A stretch of 64,000 bases of DNA from Rhodanobacter denitrificans (GTDB lineage Bacteria; Pseudomonadota; Gammaproteobacteria; Xanthomonadales; Rhodanobacteraceae). Numbering within the stretch: the first letter of the stretch is position 1; the number at the start of each line of letters is the position of its first letter. Where the stretch lies: contig NC_020541.1 in assembly GCF_000230695.2 (NCBI RefSeq), forward strand, positions 248,001 to 312,000, in the 5' to 3' direction. This document shows positions 43,954 through 53,080 of the stretch, piece after piece. Under the pieces are notes generated by a model. The model was not told the DNA's origin. It did not search any database and saw only the letters and a list, made by a program, of their open reading frames with translations. A program made the translations under genes and the position numbers.

Positions 43954-45987
43954 TCAGGGCGAGACGCTGCCGGCGACGGCCGCTGCCGACGCCGCCTCGG
44001 CGGGACAGTCGACTGCCCGGCGCGCCGTCGCGGCGGTCGGCACGGCATACGGCTGGCCGATCGGACTCATGCGGGTGGCCAGCGGCACCACCGTGTCGCC
44101 GCTCAGGCGCCAATCGTAGATCACGCTGAAAGCCATCACCCGCGCCACGTACTCGCGGGTTTCCCGGTACGGGATGGTGGCGACGAACAGGTCCGGCGCC
44201 AGCATGCCGCGCGTGGCCAGCCACTGGTCGACCTTGTTCGGGCCGGCGTTGTAGGCGGCGCTGGCCAGCCACGGCGAGCCGTTGAAGCGTGCGGCCATCT
44301 GCGCCAGGTAGCGCGTGCCCAGCGCGATGTTGGTGGCCGGGTCGTACAGCGTGTCGCCGCCGCCCCAGTCGAGCCCGTTGCGCTTCGCCACCAGCGCGGC
44401 GGTGGCCGGCAGCAGCTGCATCAGGCCGCGCGCGTCGGCACCGGATTGGGCATCGCTCATCCAGGCGCTTTCCGCGCGCAGGATGCCGTAGGCCCAGGCC
44501 GGCTCGATCCCGGCTTGCCCGGCCTGCGGCACCAGGCCGTCCTGGCTGGCCAGCGGGAAGCGCAGGTCGTACAGCCGCAGGGCGTCGCCGCTGCTCAGGG
44601 TGAAGACGGCGCGGTCGTACCAGCCGCGGCGGTTGGCCATGTCGGCGGCGACCCGCTGGGTATCCGGGTCGGCGTCCTGCAAGGCGCGCGCCCACTCGCG
44701 CCGGGCGAACTTGGGCAGATCCACCGCATACAACTCGAACGCACGCAACAGGCCGGGATTGGCCAGCAGGGCCTGTTCGCGTTGCGGGTCGTCGGCCAGG
44801 GTCAACGGACAGATCGCGTACGGCCGGTCGAGCCGGTCGGCGGACAGGAAGCCGAAGAAGGTGGGCTTGTCGGCCTGGGCCTCGAACAGCCGGCGGGCCT
44901 CGTCGTCACGGCCCAGCGCGGCCAGCGCTCGGCCGCGGAAATACTGCCATTCGCTGTCCTGCCGCTGGTCGGCGGGCATCGCGTCGAGGCCGGCCAGCAC
45001 CGCACTCCAGTCCTGCTGCGCCAGCGCCACGCGCACCCGCCATTCGCGGGTGCCGTCGGTCTGCGCGGCGGCAGGCAGGGCGATCAGCCGGGCCAGCGCG
45101 CCGTCGTCGAAATCGGTGGCGTGGTACAGCGCCAGCGCCTGCAGGATCTGGTTGCGCTGCGCCTCGCTGAAGCCGAAGCGGGACTGCAGTTGCTGCCAGG
45201 CGGCGTCGGCGGCGTCGACATCGCGCCGGGCCTGGCGGGTCAGCGCCAGCGCGGCGGCCTGGCGCTGGCGCGGCTGGTTGGGCCAGCTGCGCGCGGCGTC
45301 CAGCGCGGCGGCCGGATCGCGCAGTGCCAGCGCCAGCTGCAGCGCGCTGGCGCGGCCGGGTTCGGCGAGCCAACCGGCCAGGCTGGCGATGGTGCCGGCC
45401 TGGCCGGCGTCGGCGGCGCGGTCGATCCGCGTCCACAGTCGCGCCTCGGTCAACAGGCCCTGCGTGTGCGCGGCGGCGAGCACCGGGTCGCAGGCGTCGG
45501 GCAGGCTTGGCTTGGCCCACAGCGCGGCGAGGTCGCGCTCGAACTCCAGCGTGCCGCCGCCGGCCAGCCGCGCCTGCAGCGCGTCGCAGGCGAGCGTGTC
45601 GCCGAGGCCGCTCTGGTACAGCGCGAGGAACGTGCTCCAGTCCTGCCGCCGCGCCAGCTCCCGCAGGAACGCGCGGCGCAGGTCGGCGGCGGGGATCCAG
45701 TCCGGGTATTGCGCCAGGTACGCCTCCACGCTGGCGCGGTCGAGCTGCTGGATGTCGTGCTGCAGGGCCGCCGCCGCCAGGTACGGGTACAGCGGGTAGT
45801 CGTGCAGGTTGGCCGCCAACTGCCGCCAGCCATCGCCGCCTTGCTGGGCGGCGGCATAGGCCTGCCGGAAGGCCGCGCGCTGGGCGGCGTCGGGGGCGGC
45901 GGCTCGCGCCGGCACGCTCGTCAGCAGCCAGCCGGCGAGCAGCAGCCCGGTGAGCAGGATGCGCCGCGGCGAGAGGAAGACGGACAT
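43954..45987 (-). CDS. slt: soluble-type lytic murein transglycosylase (Slt70-like)
   Basis: A 677-residue periplasmic enzyme that cleaves peptidoglycan with 1,6-anhydro-muramic acid formation. Signal peptide: ILLTGLLLAGWLLTSVPARA. A long alpha-superhelical region (residues about 30-470, the Slt70 doughnut) precedes the catalytic domain: WAYGILRAESAWMSDAQSGA with the catalytic Glu, ADARGLMQLLPATA, NIALGTRYLAQM and SAAYNAGPNKVDQW. Length and order agree with Slt. It is cotranscribed with the NDUFA9-like gene and divergent from the GH17 gene. Confidence 0.92.
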   Translation of the reverse strand: MSVFLSPRRILLTGLLLAGWLLTSVPARAAAPDAAQRAAFRQAYAAAQQGGDGWRQLAANLHDYPLYPYLAAAALQHDIQQLDRASVEAYLAQYPDWIPAADLRRAFLRELARRQDWSTFLALYQSGLGDTLACDALQARLAGGGTLEFERDLAALWAKPSLPDACDPVLAAAHTQGLLTEARLWTRIDRAADAGQAGTIASLAGWLAEPGRASALQLALALRDPAAALDAARSWPNQPRQRQAAALALTRQARRDVDAADAAWQQLQSRFGFSEAQRNQILQALALYHATDFDDGALARLIALPAAAQTDGTREWRVRVALAQQDWSAVLAGLDAMPADQRQDSEWQYFRGRALAALGRDDEARRLFEAQADKPTFFGFLSADRLDRPYAICPLTLADDPQREQALLANPGLLRAFELYAVDLPKFARREWARALQDADPDTQRVAADMANRRGWYDRAVFTLSSGDALRLYDLRFPLASQDGLVPQAGQAGIEPAWAYGILRAESAWMSDAQSGADARGLMQLLPATAALVAKRNGLDWGGGDTLYDPATNIALGTRYLAQMAARFNGSPWLASAAYNAGPNKVDQWLATRGMLAPDLFVATIPYRETREYVARVMAFSVIYDWRLSGDTVVPLATRMSPIGQPYAVPTAATARRAVDCPAEAASAAAVAGSVSP

Positions 45988-46116
45988 GGAGGCTCCTGCG
46001 GTGGATCACGGGCAGTGTAGTCGATGCGCCTGAACCGCTTGTCGCGCGGCGGTGAGGGTGTGCCGGCGCGCCTGCTAAGCTGGCACGCTTGGTTTCCACA
46101 CCTTCACGGGATCGGC

Positions 46117-47721
46117 ATGTCGCCAGCAGCTCCGCCTGTCTTTCGTCGCGTCTGGCCGGCGTGGCTGGCGCTGCTGCTGGCGGCGTTGGCCGGGGCGGCC
46201 TGGTGGTGGGCGATCGGCCGGCCGGTGGCGTTGCCGGAGGCGCCATCGGCACGGATCGCCTGCGTCTCCTACGCGCCGTTTCGCCAGGCCGGCGAGACGC
46301 CGCTGGATGCGAACGCCTACATCAGCCCCGAGCGCATCGACGCGGACCTGCGCGCGTTGTCGCAGCGCTTCGACTGCGTGCGCACGTACTCGCAGGGGCA
46401 AGGCCTCAGCGCGGTGCCCGCGATCGCCGGGCGCTACGGCATGAAAGTGTTGCTGGGCATCTGGCTGAGCGGCGACGCAAAGGCGAACGCGCAGCAGGTC
46501 GCACTGGGCATCGCCACCGCGAACAAGTACCCGCAGGTGCTGCGCGGGGTGATCGTGGGCAACGAGGTGCTGCTGCGCGGCGAGCTGACTTCGGCGCAAC
46601 TGGCCGGCTACCTGCGCGAGGTGCGCGCGGCGGTCCACGTGCCGGTGACCTATGCCGACGTGTGGGAATTCTGGCTGCGCCATCCCGAGCTGGCCGGCTC
46701 GGTGGACTACCTCACCATCCACATCCTGCCGTACTGGGAAGACCAGCCGGTGCCGCCCGAGCGCGCGGTGCAGCATGTGGCGACGGTGTACGCGAAGGTG
46801 CAGCAGGCGTTTCCCGGCCGCCGCGTGATGATCGGCGAGACCGGCTGGCCCAGCGCCGGACGGCCGCGCCAGGCGGCCAGCGCCAGCGTGGTCAACGAGG
46901 CGCGCTACCTGCGCGAGTTCCTGCGCTACGCGGCCACCGTGCACATGCCGTACAACGTGATCGAGGCGTTCGACCAGCCGTGGAAACGCGCGCAGGAAGG
47001 CACCGCCGGCGGTTACTGGGGCATCTTCGACGCGCAGGCGCGGCCGAAGTTCGCCATGCAGGGGCCGGTGATCGAGGAGCCGCGCTGGTGGCTCGGCTGG
47101 CTCGCCGGCGCGGCCGGCGTCGCGCTGTTCGTGCTGGCCGGCGGCCGCCAGCGACGCCGGCGCGGCTCTCTGGCGCTGGCGCTGGCCGGCATGGCCAGCG
47201 GCGGCGCGCTGGCATGGCAATTCCGGCAGATGCTGTACGCCTGCCGCGACGGCTGGGAGTGGGCGGTGTCGCTCGCTGCCTGCGCACTGGCCCTGTTCAC
47301 CGCGTTGCGGCTGGCGCGCCGGATCGCCGCGCGGCTGGCCGGCACGACCGCGTCCGCCGCACCGCCGCGCTGGCTGCGCGCCGGCTGGCTGTTCGCGTTG
47401 GCCTATTACGGCCTGCTGCTGGCGGTCGACGGCCGCTACCGGGATTTCCCGCTGGGCCTGTTCTGGCTGCCGTGCCTGGGCTACGCGCTGCTCGGCTGGC
47501 TGGGCGAGCGTCACGCGCCGGCGCTGCCGCTGCCGGAGGAGCGCTTCCTCGCGCCGTGGCTGCCCTTGCTGGCCGCGGTCGTGCTGCTGCAGGAAGCCGG
47601 GCTCACCGCGGTGGCGTGGCTATGGCTGGGGATGAACCTGCTGCTGGCCTTGCCGGTGCTGGTCGAGTGGCACCGCGCGCGGCGCCTGCAGCCGCAGCAG
47701 ACGCAGGCAGCCGGCCAGTAG
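46117..47721 (+). CDS. GH17 beta-1,3-glucanase-like membrane protein
   Basis: A 534-residue membrane-bound glycosidase-like protein. One N-terminal helix (AWLALLLAALAGAAWWWAIG) precedes an extracytoplasmic GH17 barrel: CVRTYSQGQGL, GVIVGNEVLLRG (acid/base Glu in NE), VMIGETGWPS (nucleophile Glu) and NVIEAFDQPWK. From about residue 330 the protein has seven or so membrane helices, an arrangement seen in bacterial beta-glucan-modifying proteins. Likely a transglycosylase or hydrolase of periplasmic or extracellular beta-glucans; substrate is inferred. The start at ATG 46117 precedes the first helix by a short basic segment. Confidence 0.82.
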   Translation: MSPAAPPVFRRVWPAWLALLLAALAGAAWWWAIGRPVALPEAPSARIACVSYAPFRQAGETPLDANAYISPERIDADLRALSQRFDCVRTYSQGQGLSAVPAIAGRYGMKVLLGIWLSGDAKANAQQVALGIATANKYPQVLRGVIVGNEVLLRGELTSAQLAGYLREVRAAVHVPVTYADVWEFWLRHPELAGSVDYLTIHILPYWEDQPVPPERAVQHVATVYAKVQQAFPGRRVMIGETGWPSAGRPRQAASASVVNEARYLREFLRYAATVHMPYNVIEAFDQPWKRAQEGTAGGYWGIFDAQARPKFAMQGPVIEEPRWWLGWLAGAAGVALFVLAGGRQRRRRGSLALALAGMASGGALAWQFRQMLYACRDGWEWAVSLAACALALFTALRLARRIAARLAGTTASAAPPRWLRAGWLFALAYYGLLLAVDGRYRDFPLGLFWLPCLGYALLGWLGERHAPALPLPEERFLAPWLPLLAAVVLLQEAGLTAVAWLWLGMNLLLALPVLVEWHRARRLQPQQTQAAGQ

Positions 47722-48033
47722 CGCCAGCGCGCCGCTCTCGAAGCAGTACAGCTGCAGCGCGAGAATGCCGAGCGCGGTGGCCAGCCAGGCCAGCCAGGCA
47801 TGCCGGCGCAGCAGCGCCAGCGCGGTGGCGGCGAGCGCCGCGATGCCGTAGACGTCGTGCAGAAACCCGAGCACCAGCGCTTGCCGCCAGCGGCACCACC
47901 ACGGGCCGTCGGCGCTGCACAGCTGGCCGATCGCGCTGGATTCGACCACGCCATAGCGCAGCCATGTCGCCAGCAGCGCCACCAGCAGCAGGGCCAGCCA
48001 CGGCCAGGCCCTTCGCCATGCCGGCGCGGTCAT
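47620..48033 (-). CDS. hypothetical membrane protein, 137 aa
   Basis: I recognise no family. Four hydrophobic helices are visible (WPWLALLLVALLATWLRYG; LVLGFLHDVYGIAALAATAL; HAWLAWLATALGILALQLY; ALALLAGCLRLLRL). Its ATG (48031-48033) overlaps the stop of the EEP gene (ATGA type), so it is the second gene of that transcript. Its last 34 codons run antiparallel through the end of the GH17 gene (102-nt overlap). Confidence 0.55.
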   Translation of the reverse strand: MTAPAWRRAWPWLALLLVALLATWLRYGVVESSAIGQLCSADGPWWCRWRQALVLGFLHDVYGIAALAATALALLRRHAWLAWLATALGILALQLYCFESGALALLAGCLRLLRLQAPRAVPLDQHRQGQQQVHPQP

Positions 48034-48842
48034 TGTGCGCGGCCCGGCGGGGCCTTGCCGCCGACGGTCGCCGGCAGGCTGATTTCGGCCGCCAGCGGCA
48101 GGTGGTCGGAGAACGCCTGCGGCAGCGCCCAGGTCTTCTCCAGCCGGATCGCCGGCGAGGTGAGGATGTGGTCCAGCGCACGCCGCGGCTTCCAGCTGGG
48201 GAAGGTCGGCGTCGGTTGCGCCGGCGGCTGCAGGGTGGACTTGGCGAACAGCTGCTGCATCTCGCTGCTGCCGGGCTCGGCGTTGAGGTCGCCCATCAGC
48301 ACCGCGTGCGGGAAATCCTGCAGCAGTTCGGCGATGAAGCCGAGCTGGCGCGCGCGCGCCGGTGCGCTCAGCGAGAGGTGCGCGATCATCACCGCCAGCG
48401 CGTTGTCGCCTTCGCCGAACTGGGCCAGCAGCGCGCCGCGGCCGGGGATCCGGCTGGGCAGCGGGTAATCCAGCACCGTGTGCGGCTCCAGCCGGCTGAT
48501 CAGGCCGTTCGCCGAGTGCGCCAGCCGGGCCATCGCGCGGTTCGGCTGGTGGCTCCAGAACGGCAGGCCGGCGGTCTCGGCGAGGTAGCGGGTCTGGTTG
48601 AGGAAGCCCGAACGCAGGCTGCCGGCATCGGCCTCCTGCAGGCCGATCACGTCGAACTGCGCCAGCACCTCGGCCAGGCGGTCGAGGTTGTCCATCTTGC
48701 TGCGCCCCGGCAGCAGCGCGTTGAGGCTGCGGGTGACGTACTGGCGGTAGCGCTGCACGCTGGCGCCGGCCAGGATATTGCAGCTCAGCAGACGCAGGCG
48801 GCGCTCGACGGGGGCGGCTTGGGGAGTGGCGGCGCGGCTCAT
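48030..48842 (-). CDS. endonuclease/exonuclease/phosphatase (EEP) family protein
   Basis: A 270-residue Mg-dependent phosphoesterase of the EEP fold. Ordered motifs: RLLSCNILAG (N ligand), DVIGLQEADAGSLRSG (catalytic Glu), VMIAHLSLS, AVLMGDLNAEPGS (DLN), RRALDHILTSP and the final FSDHLPLAAEI (SDH). The substrate (nucleic acid, phospholipid or inositol phosphate) is undetermined. No signal peptide. It overlaps the next membrane-protein gene by 4 nt and follows the DsbA genes on the same strand after about 135 bp. Confidence 0.85.
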   Translation of the reverse strand: MSRAATPQAAPVERRLRLLSCNILAGASVQRYRQYVTRSLNALLPGRSKMDNLDRLAEVLAQFDVIGLQEADAGSLRSGFLNQTRYLAETAGLPFWSHQPNRAMARLAHSANGLISRLEPHTVLDYPLPSRIPGRGALLAQFGEGDNALAVMIAHLSLSAPARARQLGFIAELLQDFPHAVLMGDLNAEPGSSEMQQLFAKSTLQPPAQPTPTFPSWKPRRALDHILTSPAIRLEKTWALPQAFSDHLPLAAEISLPATVGGKAPPGRAQ

Positions 48843-48978
48843 GGCAACACACTACACGGGAAGGGGATGCCGGCGGCCATGTTCATGGGTCATGCTCACG
48901 CGCCGGGTACGCCGCCCAGCATGATCCACCGCAGATGAACAGCGCGCCAGTCGGGTCGCCCGGCGCCGCGGCCGTCGC

Positions 48979-49629
48979 CTACTTGCCGGCCAGCTCGCGC
49001 TTGACCAGCCATTGCGTCACCGCAACCATCTCGTCGAACGAGTGCATGGTGATCACGCGGTACTTGCCGTTGACCACGATGGTCGGGGTGCCGTCCACCT
49101 GCCAGCGCTGGATCAGCGCGAGATCTTCCTTCAGCTTCGCGGTGGCCTCCGCCGAGGTGGCCAGGCGCATGAAGGCGGCGCGGTCGACGCCTTCGTGGGC
49201 GTAGAAGTCGGCCAGTTCGTCCAGCGAGTTGACCGGGTAATGCTGGGCGAACTTGGCGTCGAACAGCTTCAGATGAGTGCGCTCGACCACGCCCAGCTGC
49301 TTTGCCGCGTAGTACGCACGCGCATACGGCAGCCACTCGGCGCTGAACGGCGCCGGCACCAGCTTGAATGCCACGCCGGCCGGCAGCTGCTGGCGCAGCT
49401 TCTCGGCAGTCGGCGCGAACTGCGCGCAATGGATGCAGCCGTAGGAGAACACCTCGACCACTTCCACCTTGCCCTCGCTGCTGTAGCGCTGGTGCGGAGC
49501 GGGCAGGGTGACGTACTCGGTACCCTCGGTATACGGTGCCGGCGCGCCGGACTGCGCGGTGCAGGCACTGGCCAGCAACAGGCCGACGAGCAGGGTGAGC
49601 AGGCGCGGGTGGGCGAATCGCTTGAACAT
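48979..49629 (-). CDS. thiol:disulfide interchange protein, DsbA/DsbL type (lipoprotein)
   Basis: A 216-residue periplasmic thioredoxin-fold oxidoreductase. A lipobox-like LLASAC at residue 23 suggests lipid anchoring. The active site is C-I-H-C (EVFSYGCIHCAQFAP), and the cis-Pro loop is VDGTPTIVVNGKYR. DsbA proteins oxidise cysteine pairs in exported proteins and are re-oxidised by DsbB. It is downstream of a second DsbA-like gene with a C-P-A-C site, 60 bp apart, so both are probably one transcript with cytochrome c4. Confidence 0.88.
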   Translation of the reverse strand: MFKRFAHPRLLTLLVGLLLASACTAQSGAPAPYTEGTEYVTLPAPHQRYSSEGKVEVVEVFSYGCIHCAQFAPTAEKLRQQLPAGVAFKLVPAPFSAEWLPYARAYYAAKQLGVVERTHLKLFDAKFAQHYPVNSLDELADFYAHEGVDRAAFMRLATSAEATAKLKEDLALIQRWQVDGTPTIVVNGKYRVITMHSFDEMVAVTQWLVKRELAGK

Positions 49630-49689
49630 GGGGTCTCTCTTCGCGGGTTGGCGGTGGGGCCGCCGTACGGGTCAGATTAACCGAACCGC

Positions 49690-50580
49690 CTACTTGCCGG
49701 CGGCTTCCTTGGCGACCAGCCACTGGGTCAGCTCGATCGACTGCGCGTAGCCACCGGCGGAACTGGCCGTGAAGCGGTACTTGCCGTTGACGATCATGGT
49801 CGGCGTGCTGTCCACCCCGTAGGCCTTCATCAGGTCGTCGGCACGCTTCATCCGGGTGTTGACCGTGAACGAGTTGGCGACGCCGACGAACTCCTTCGGA
49901 TCGACGCCGTACTTGGCGTAGAACTTCGCCGCGTCCTCGATCGTCGGCCACGCCTCGTGCGGCTTCAGCCCGCTGGCCTTCAGGTTGTAGGTGGACAGCT
50001 CGCCGCTCTTCCATACCGCGTCGAACATCGCGTCGTGGGTCTTGCCGACCAGGTCCAGCGCCTGCGCCGCGTAGAACGCGCGCTGGTACATCGGCCAGTT
50101 CTCGTCCGGGCGGAACGAGGCGGCCAGGTAGTTCATCACCGCGTTCGGCGGCAGGCTCTTGGCGATCTGGTCGACGGTGGCATGGAAGCCATTGCAGGCC
50201 GGGCAGCCGTAGGAGAACACCTCGGTCACCTCGATCTTGCCGGGGTGGCTGGTCGGCTGCGCCGGATCGATCAGGAAGTAGTGCTTGCCCTCGACCCACT
50301 TGCCGTTGTCGACGAACGGCACCGCGGCCACGGCCGGGGTGCTCGCCGCCGGCGCGGGTTCGCCGGGGGCGGTCGCGGCGGCCGTGCCGGTGCTGGCGGG
50401 CGCCGTGCTGCCGGCCGCTGCCGGTGCGGTGCTGGTGGCGGGGCTGGCCGGCGCGGCGGCTTCGGCGCTGCTGCTGGCGACCGGCGCCGTCGCCGGGGCC
50501 GTGCTGCCGCTGTCGCGGTCATGGCTGCAGGCGGCGAGCGCGAGCAGGGCGGCACACAGGAACGACAGACGCTTCAACAT
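49690..50580 (-). CDS. DsbA-family thiol:disulfide interchange protein with long linker
   Basis: A 296-residue lipoprotein-like oxidoreductase. The start ATG 50580 gives MLKRLSFLCAALLALAAC, with a clear lipobox. About 75 residues of Ala/Pro/Thr/Ser low-complexity linker follow, then the DsbA domain: EVTEVFSYGCPACNGFHATV (C-P-A-C active site) and a cis-Pro loop in GVDSTPTMIVNGKYRFT. The linker would let the catalytic domain reach across the periplasm. It is the upstream member of the DsbA pair and lies between cytochrome c4 and the second DsbA gene. Confidence 0.88.
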   Translation of the reverse strand: MLKRLSFLCAALLALAACSHDRDSGSTAPATAPVASSSAEAAAPASPATSTAPAAAGSTAPASTGTAAATAPGEPAPAASTPAVAAVPFVDNGKWVEGKHYFLIDPAQPTSHPGKIEVTEVFSYGCPACNGFHATVDQIAKSLPPNAVMNYLAASFRPDENWPMYQRAFYAAQALDLVGKTHDAMFDAVWKSGELSTYNLKASGLKPHEAWPTIEDAAKFYAKYGVDPKEFVGVANSFTVNTRMKRADDLMKAYGVDSTPTMIVNGKYRFTASSAGGYAQSIELTQWLVAKEAAGK

Positions 50581-50644
50581 GGCGGACCTCGAAAAGGCGG
50601 AACGCAAAATGACAGCGCCGACACTTCGGTCGGCGCGGGTTCGG

Positions 50645-51427
50645 TCAGGGGGCACTGGCCGGCTGGCTGTCGGTGCCGTGCAAGCCCTCGATGTAGCTGG
50701 CGAGGGCGGCAATGTCGTCGGCGCTCAGCTGCTTGGCGATCGCCGGCATGACCTGCGCATGGGCGTCGTCGCCCCAGGTGGTGCCGTCGTGCCAGGCCTT
50801 CAGCGTGGCCTCGATGTACTGCGCGTGCTGGCTGGCCAGCTGCGGGTACATCGCGCCCGGATTGCCGCGGCCGTCGATGCTGTGGCAGGCCATGCAGGCC
50901 GGGATGCCGCGCGCGGCGTCGCCCTGGCGGAACAGCGTCTGGCCGCGTTCCACCAGCGCCTGGTCGGCCACGCCGGGCAGCGCGGTCTTGCTGGCGAAGT
51001 AGGCGCCGAGGTCGTGCATGTCCTGCTCGGACAGCGGCGCGGCCATGCCCATCATGATCGGGTTCTGCCGCTTGGCCGCCTTGAAGCTGGTCAGCTGGCG
51101 CACGATGTACTGCTCGCTCTGGCCGGCCAGCTTCGGGAACTGCGCGTTCGTCGAATTGCCGTCCATGCCGTGGCAGGCGCCGCAGACGGCGGCCTTGGCT
51201 TGGCCGGCGGTGGCGTCACCCGGCTTGGCCGCAGCTGCGGTGGCCGCCGGTGCAGGCGCGGCGGCAGTGGCTGCGCCTGCAGGCGTTGCCGCGGTGCTGA
51301 CGGCGGCTGGCGTGGCAGTCTCCGGTTTGGCGTCTTGTGCCATCACGGCGCTGGCGGACAGTGCCAGCACGAGGGCCAGGGCAGACCCGAGAACCGTGGG
51401 TCGAAAACCAGCAGACCGAAAACTCAT
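50645..51427 (-). CDS. cytochrome c4 (diheme)
   Basis: A 260-residue periplasmic electron carrier. A signal peptide (GSALALVLALSASAVMA) is followed by a 35-residue Ala/Pro linker and two c-type domains with heme motifs AAVCGACHGMDG and ACMACHSIDG, each followed by a Met ligand candidate (PIMMGMAAPL; AQVMPAIAKQL). Cytochrome c4 feeds electrons to terminal oxidases. The start was set at ATG 51427, at the signal peptide; a GTG at 51457 is the longer frame. It is divergent from engB, as in other Xanthomonads. Confidence 0.9.
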   Translation of the reverse strand: MSFRSAGFRPTVLGSALALVLALSASAVMAQDAKPETATPAAVSTAATPAGAATAAAPAPAATAAAAKPGDATAGQAKAAVCGACHGMDGNSTNAQFPKLAGQSEQYIVRQLTSFKAAKRQNPIMMGMAAPLSEQDMHDLGAYFASKTALPGVADQALVERGQTLFRQGDAARGIPACMACHSIDGRGNPGAMYPQLASQHAQYIEATLKAWHDGTTWGDDAHAQVMPAIAKQLSADDIAALASYIEGLHGTDSQPASAP

Positions 51428-51543
51428 ACACTTGACTCCCGAGAGACTTGCGAACACTGCCAGGGATGGCGGCCATGCGGCCAGCCACAGGCAGAAACCT
51501 CGGAATTATCCCTGTGCCACCATAGCTTGGTCAAACCATCCCC

Positions 51544-52224
51544 ATGTCCAATCCCCTGCAAGGCAGGTCCAATCCCCTGCAAGGCGCGCAATTCGTGCTC
51601 GCCGCCCATCGCGTCGATCAGCTTCCCGCCGACGAGGGTGCCGAGGTGGCGTTCGCCGGACGTTCGAACGCCGGCAAGTCCAGCGCACTGAATGCGCTGA
51701 CCGGGCACAAGGGCCTGGCGCGCACCTCGAAGACGCCTGGCCGCACCCAGCAGATGGTGGCGTTCAGCCTGCCGCCGCTGCGGGACGTGCCGGCGCGAGC
51801 ATCCGTCACCGTCGACGGCCAGCACGTATCCGACTGGCGGCTGATCGACCTGCCGGGCTACGGCTACGCCAAGGTGCCGCTGGAGATGCGCGAGCACTGG
51901 AAGCAGGAAATCGACCGCTACCTGCACCAGCGGCGCAGCCTGCGCGGCGTGGTGCTGATCGCCGACATCCGCCATCCGCTGAAGGAGTTCGACCGGATGA
52001 TGCTGGACTTCTGCTTCGCCAGCGGCCTGCCCTGCCACCTGCTGCTGACCAAGGCCGACAAGCTCTCGCGCAACCAGGCCGCGCAGGCACTGGCGGCGAT
52101 GCGCAAGAGTTTTCCCGACGGCCTGCACGCCACCGCGCAGGTGTTCTCTTCCACCGCCGGCACCGGCGTGGACGAGGCGCGGCAGGCGGTGGCGGCGCTG
52201 CTGCGGCAGCCGCGTGAAGCGTGA
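51544..52224 (+). CDS. engB: ribosome biogenesis GTPase EngB (YihA/YsxC)
   Basis: A 226-residue GTPase that aids 50S subunit assembly. G-motifs in order: G1 AGRSNAGKSSALNALTG, G2 TPGRTQ, G3 LIDLPGYGYAKVP, G4 LLTKADKLS and G5 STAGTG. The N-terminus contains a direct duplication (SNPLQGRSNPLQG) produced by a 21-bp tandem repeat at 51546-51585, so the first seven residues are likely an insertion or an alternate start region. It is divergent from the cytochrome c4/DsbA operon and followed by a hairpin at 52318-52348. Confidence 0.95.
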   Translation: MSNPLQGRSNPLQGAQFVLAAHRVDQLPADEGAEVAFAGRSNAGKSSALNALTGHKGLARTSKTPGRTQQMVAFSLPPLRDVPARASVTVDGQHVSDWRLIDLPGYGYAKVPLEMREHWKQEIDRYLHQRRSLRGVVLIADIRHPLKEFDRMMLDFCFASGLPCHLLLTKADKLSRNQAAQALAAMRKSFPDGLHATAQVFSSTAGTGVDEARQAVAALLRQPREA

Positions 52225-52317
52225 GTCCCGGCCGGGTGGTCGCGGGCTGGCGGCTGCACCGAAGTCACGCCGACCGTAGCGGACAGGGCGCGTGCGCCGT
52301 GGCGCATCGCACGAACA

Positions 52318-52348
52318 AACGGGCCGACAGTGTTGCTGCCGGCCCGTT
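52318..52348. terminator. bidirectional hairpin between convergent genes
   Basis: A 9-bp stem (AACGGGCCG and its complement) with a 13-nt loop between engB and the convergent minus-strand gene ending at 52374. In the minus direction it is followed by a T-rich TGTTCG, so it more plausibly terminates that gene. No good T-run on the engB side. Confidence 0.55.
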
Positions 52349-52373
52349 CGCCGCTATGAAACTCGCCCTGTGG

Positions 52374-52934
52374 TTATTCCTGGCGTGGGGGTGAGATAAC
52401 CTTCATGCAGTTGTCGTAGGCATCTTTTGCTTTGCCGTATTCGCCCACGGCGATAGCGCACATCAAGCCACCGCCCCCAGAGCATGCCGCTACTGCAGCG
52501 TCGGCAGCATCCAGCAAGCGCTGCAGTTCTGTAGAACAAGTGCCGCCGAGTGCTGCCATCAGCGGCGCATGGGTGGACTTTCTGTGCTGCATCAACCACG
52601 TCCGCGCATTTTGGATCTTGAGTGCCAGATCAGGATGCGACTTCAGCCAAGCAGTGTTGGCGTCGAGATCGACGACCTTGGTCGTCGTCGAAATGCCGTC
52701 ATCAGTCTGGATAATCGCCGCGTGCCCAACCACCCGAATGGTGATGTGGGTGGTCAGACCGGGTTCCGCGTTCTGTGCTTCGATCGTTCCGTCGCTGCGT
52801 ACCGCAACTTGCTGAGTCCCGGTACTGGACGTGGTGGTGAACTGTTTGGGGAGTGATGATTGCTCGGCGGCAATAACACCGGATGCCAAGCCGATGAACG
52901 CCACGCCCATGACTACCTTGCAAAGCTTATGCAT
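52374..52934 (-). CDS. hypothetical secreted protein
   Basis: A 186-residue protein with a Sec signal peptide (CKVVMGVAFIGLASGVIAA). I recognise no domain. The mature half begins with a Thr/Ser-rich section and a possible beta region (TTHITIRVVGHAAIIQTDDG); the C-terminal half is helical with four cysteines (GTCSTE, AACSGG, LMCAIA, DNCMKV) that may form two disulfides. Lower GC than its neighbours suggests recent acquisition. Single-gene unit convergent with engB. Confidence 0.55.
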   Translation of the reverse strand: MHKLCKVVMGVAFIGLASGVIAAEQSSLPKQFTTTSSTGTQQVAVRSDGTIEAQNAEPGLTTHITIRVVGHAAIIQTDDGISTTTKVVDLDANTAWLKSHPDLALKIQNARTWLMQHRKSTHAPLMAALGGTCSTELQRLLDAADAAVAACSGGGGLMCAIAVGEYGKAKDAYDNCMKVISPPRQE

Positions 52935-53080
52935 GTCGTGCTCCCTGCTGATATTGAGGTGCCAGTGAAGCAGTACTTCCCCTCGTGTCCGCCAAGGGAA
53001 AATCAGTCACTACCTGTCCATATCCCACGAATGATCGTGGGTCAAGGTTCCTTGGCCCGAGGCCATCGATTCGTCTCGCG

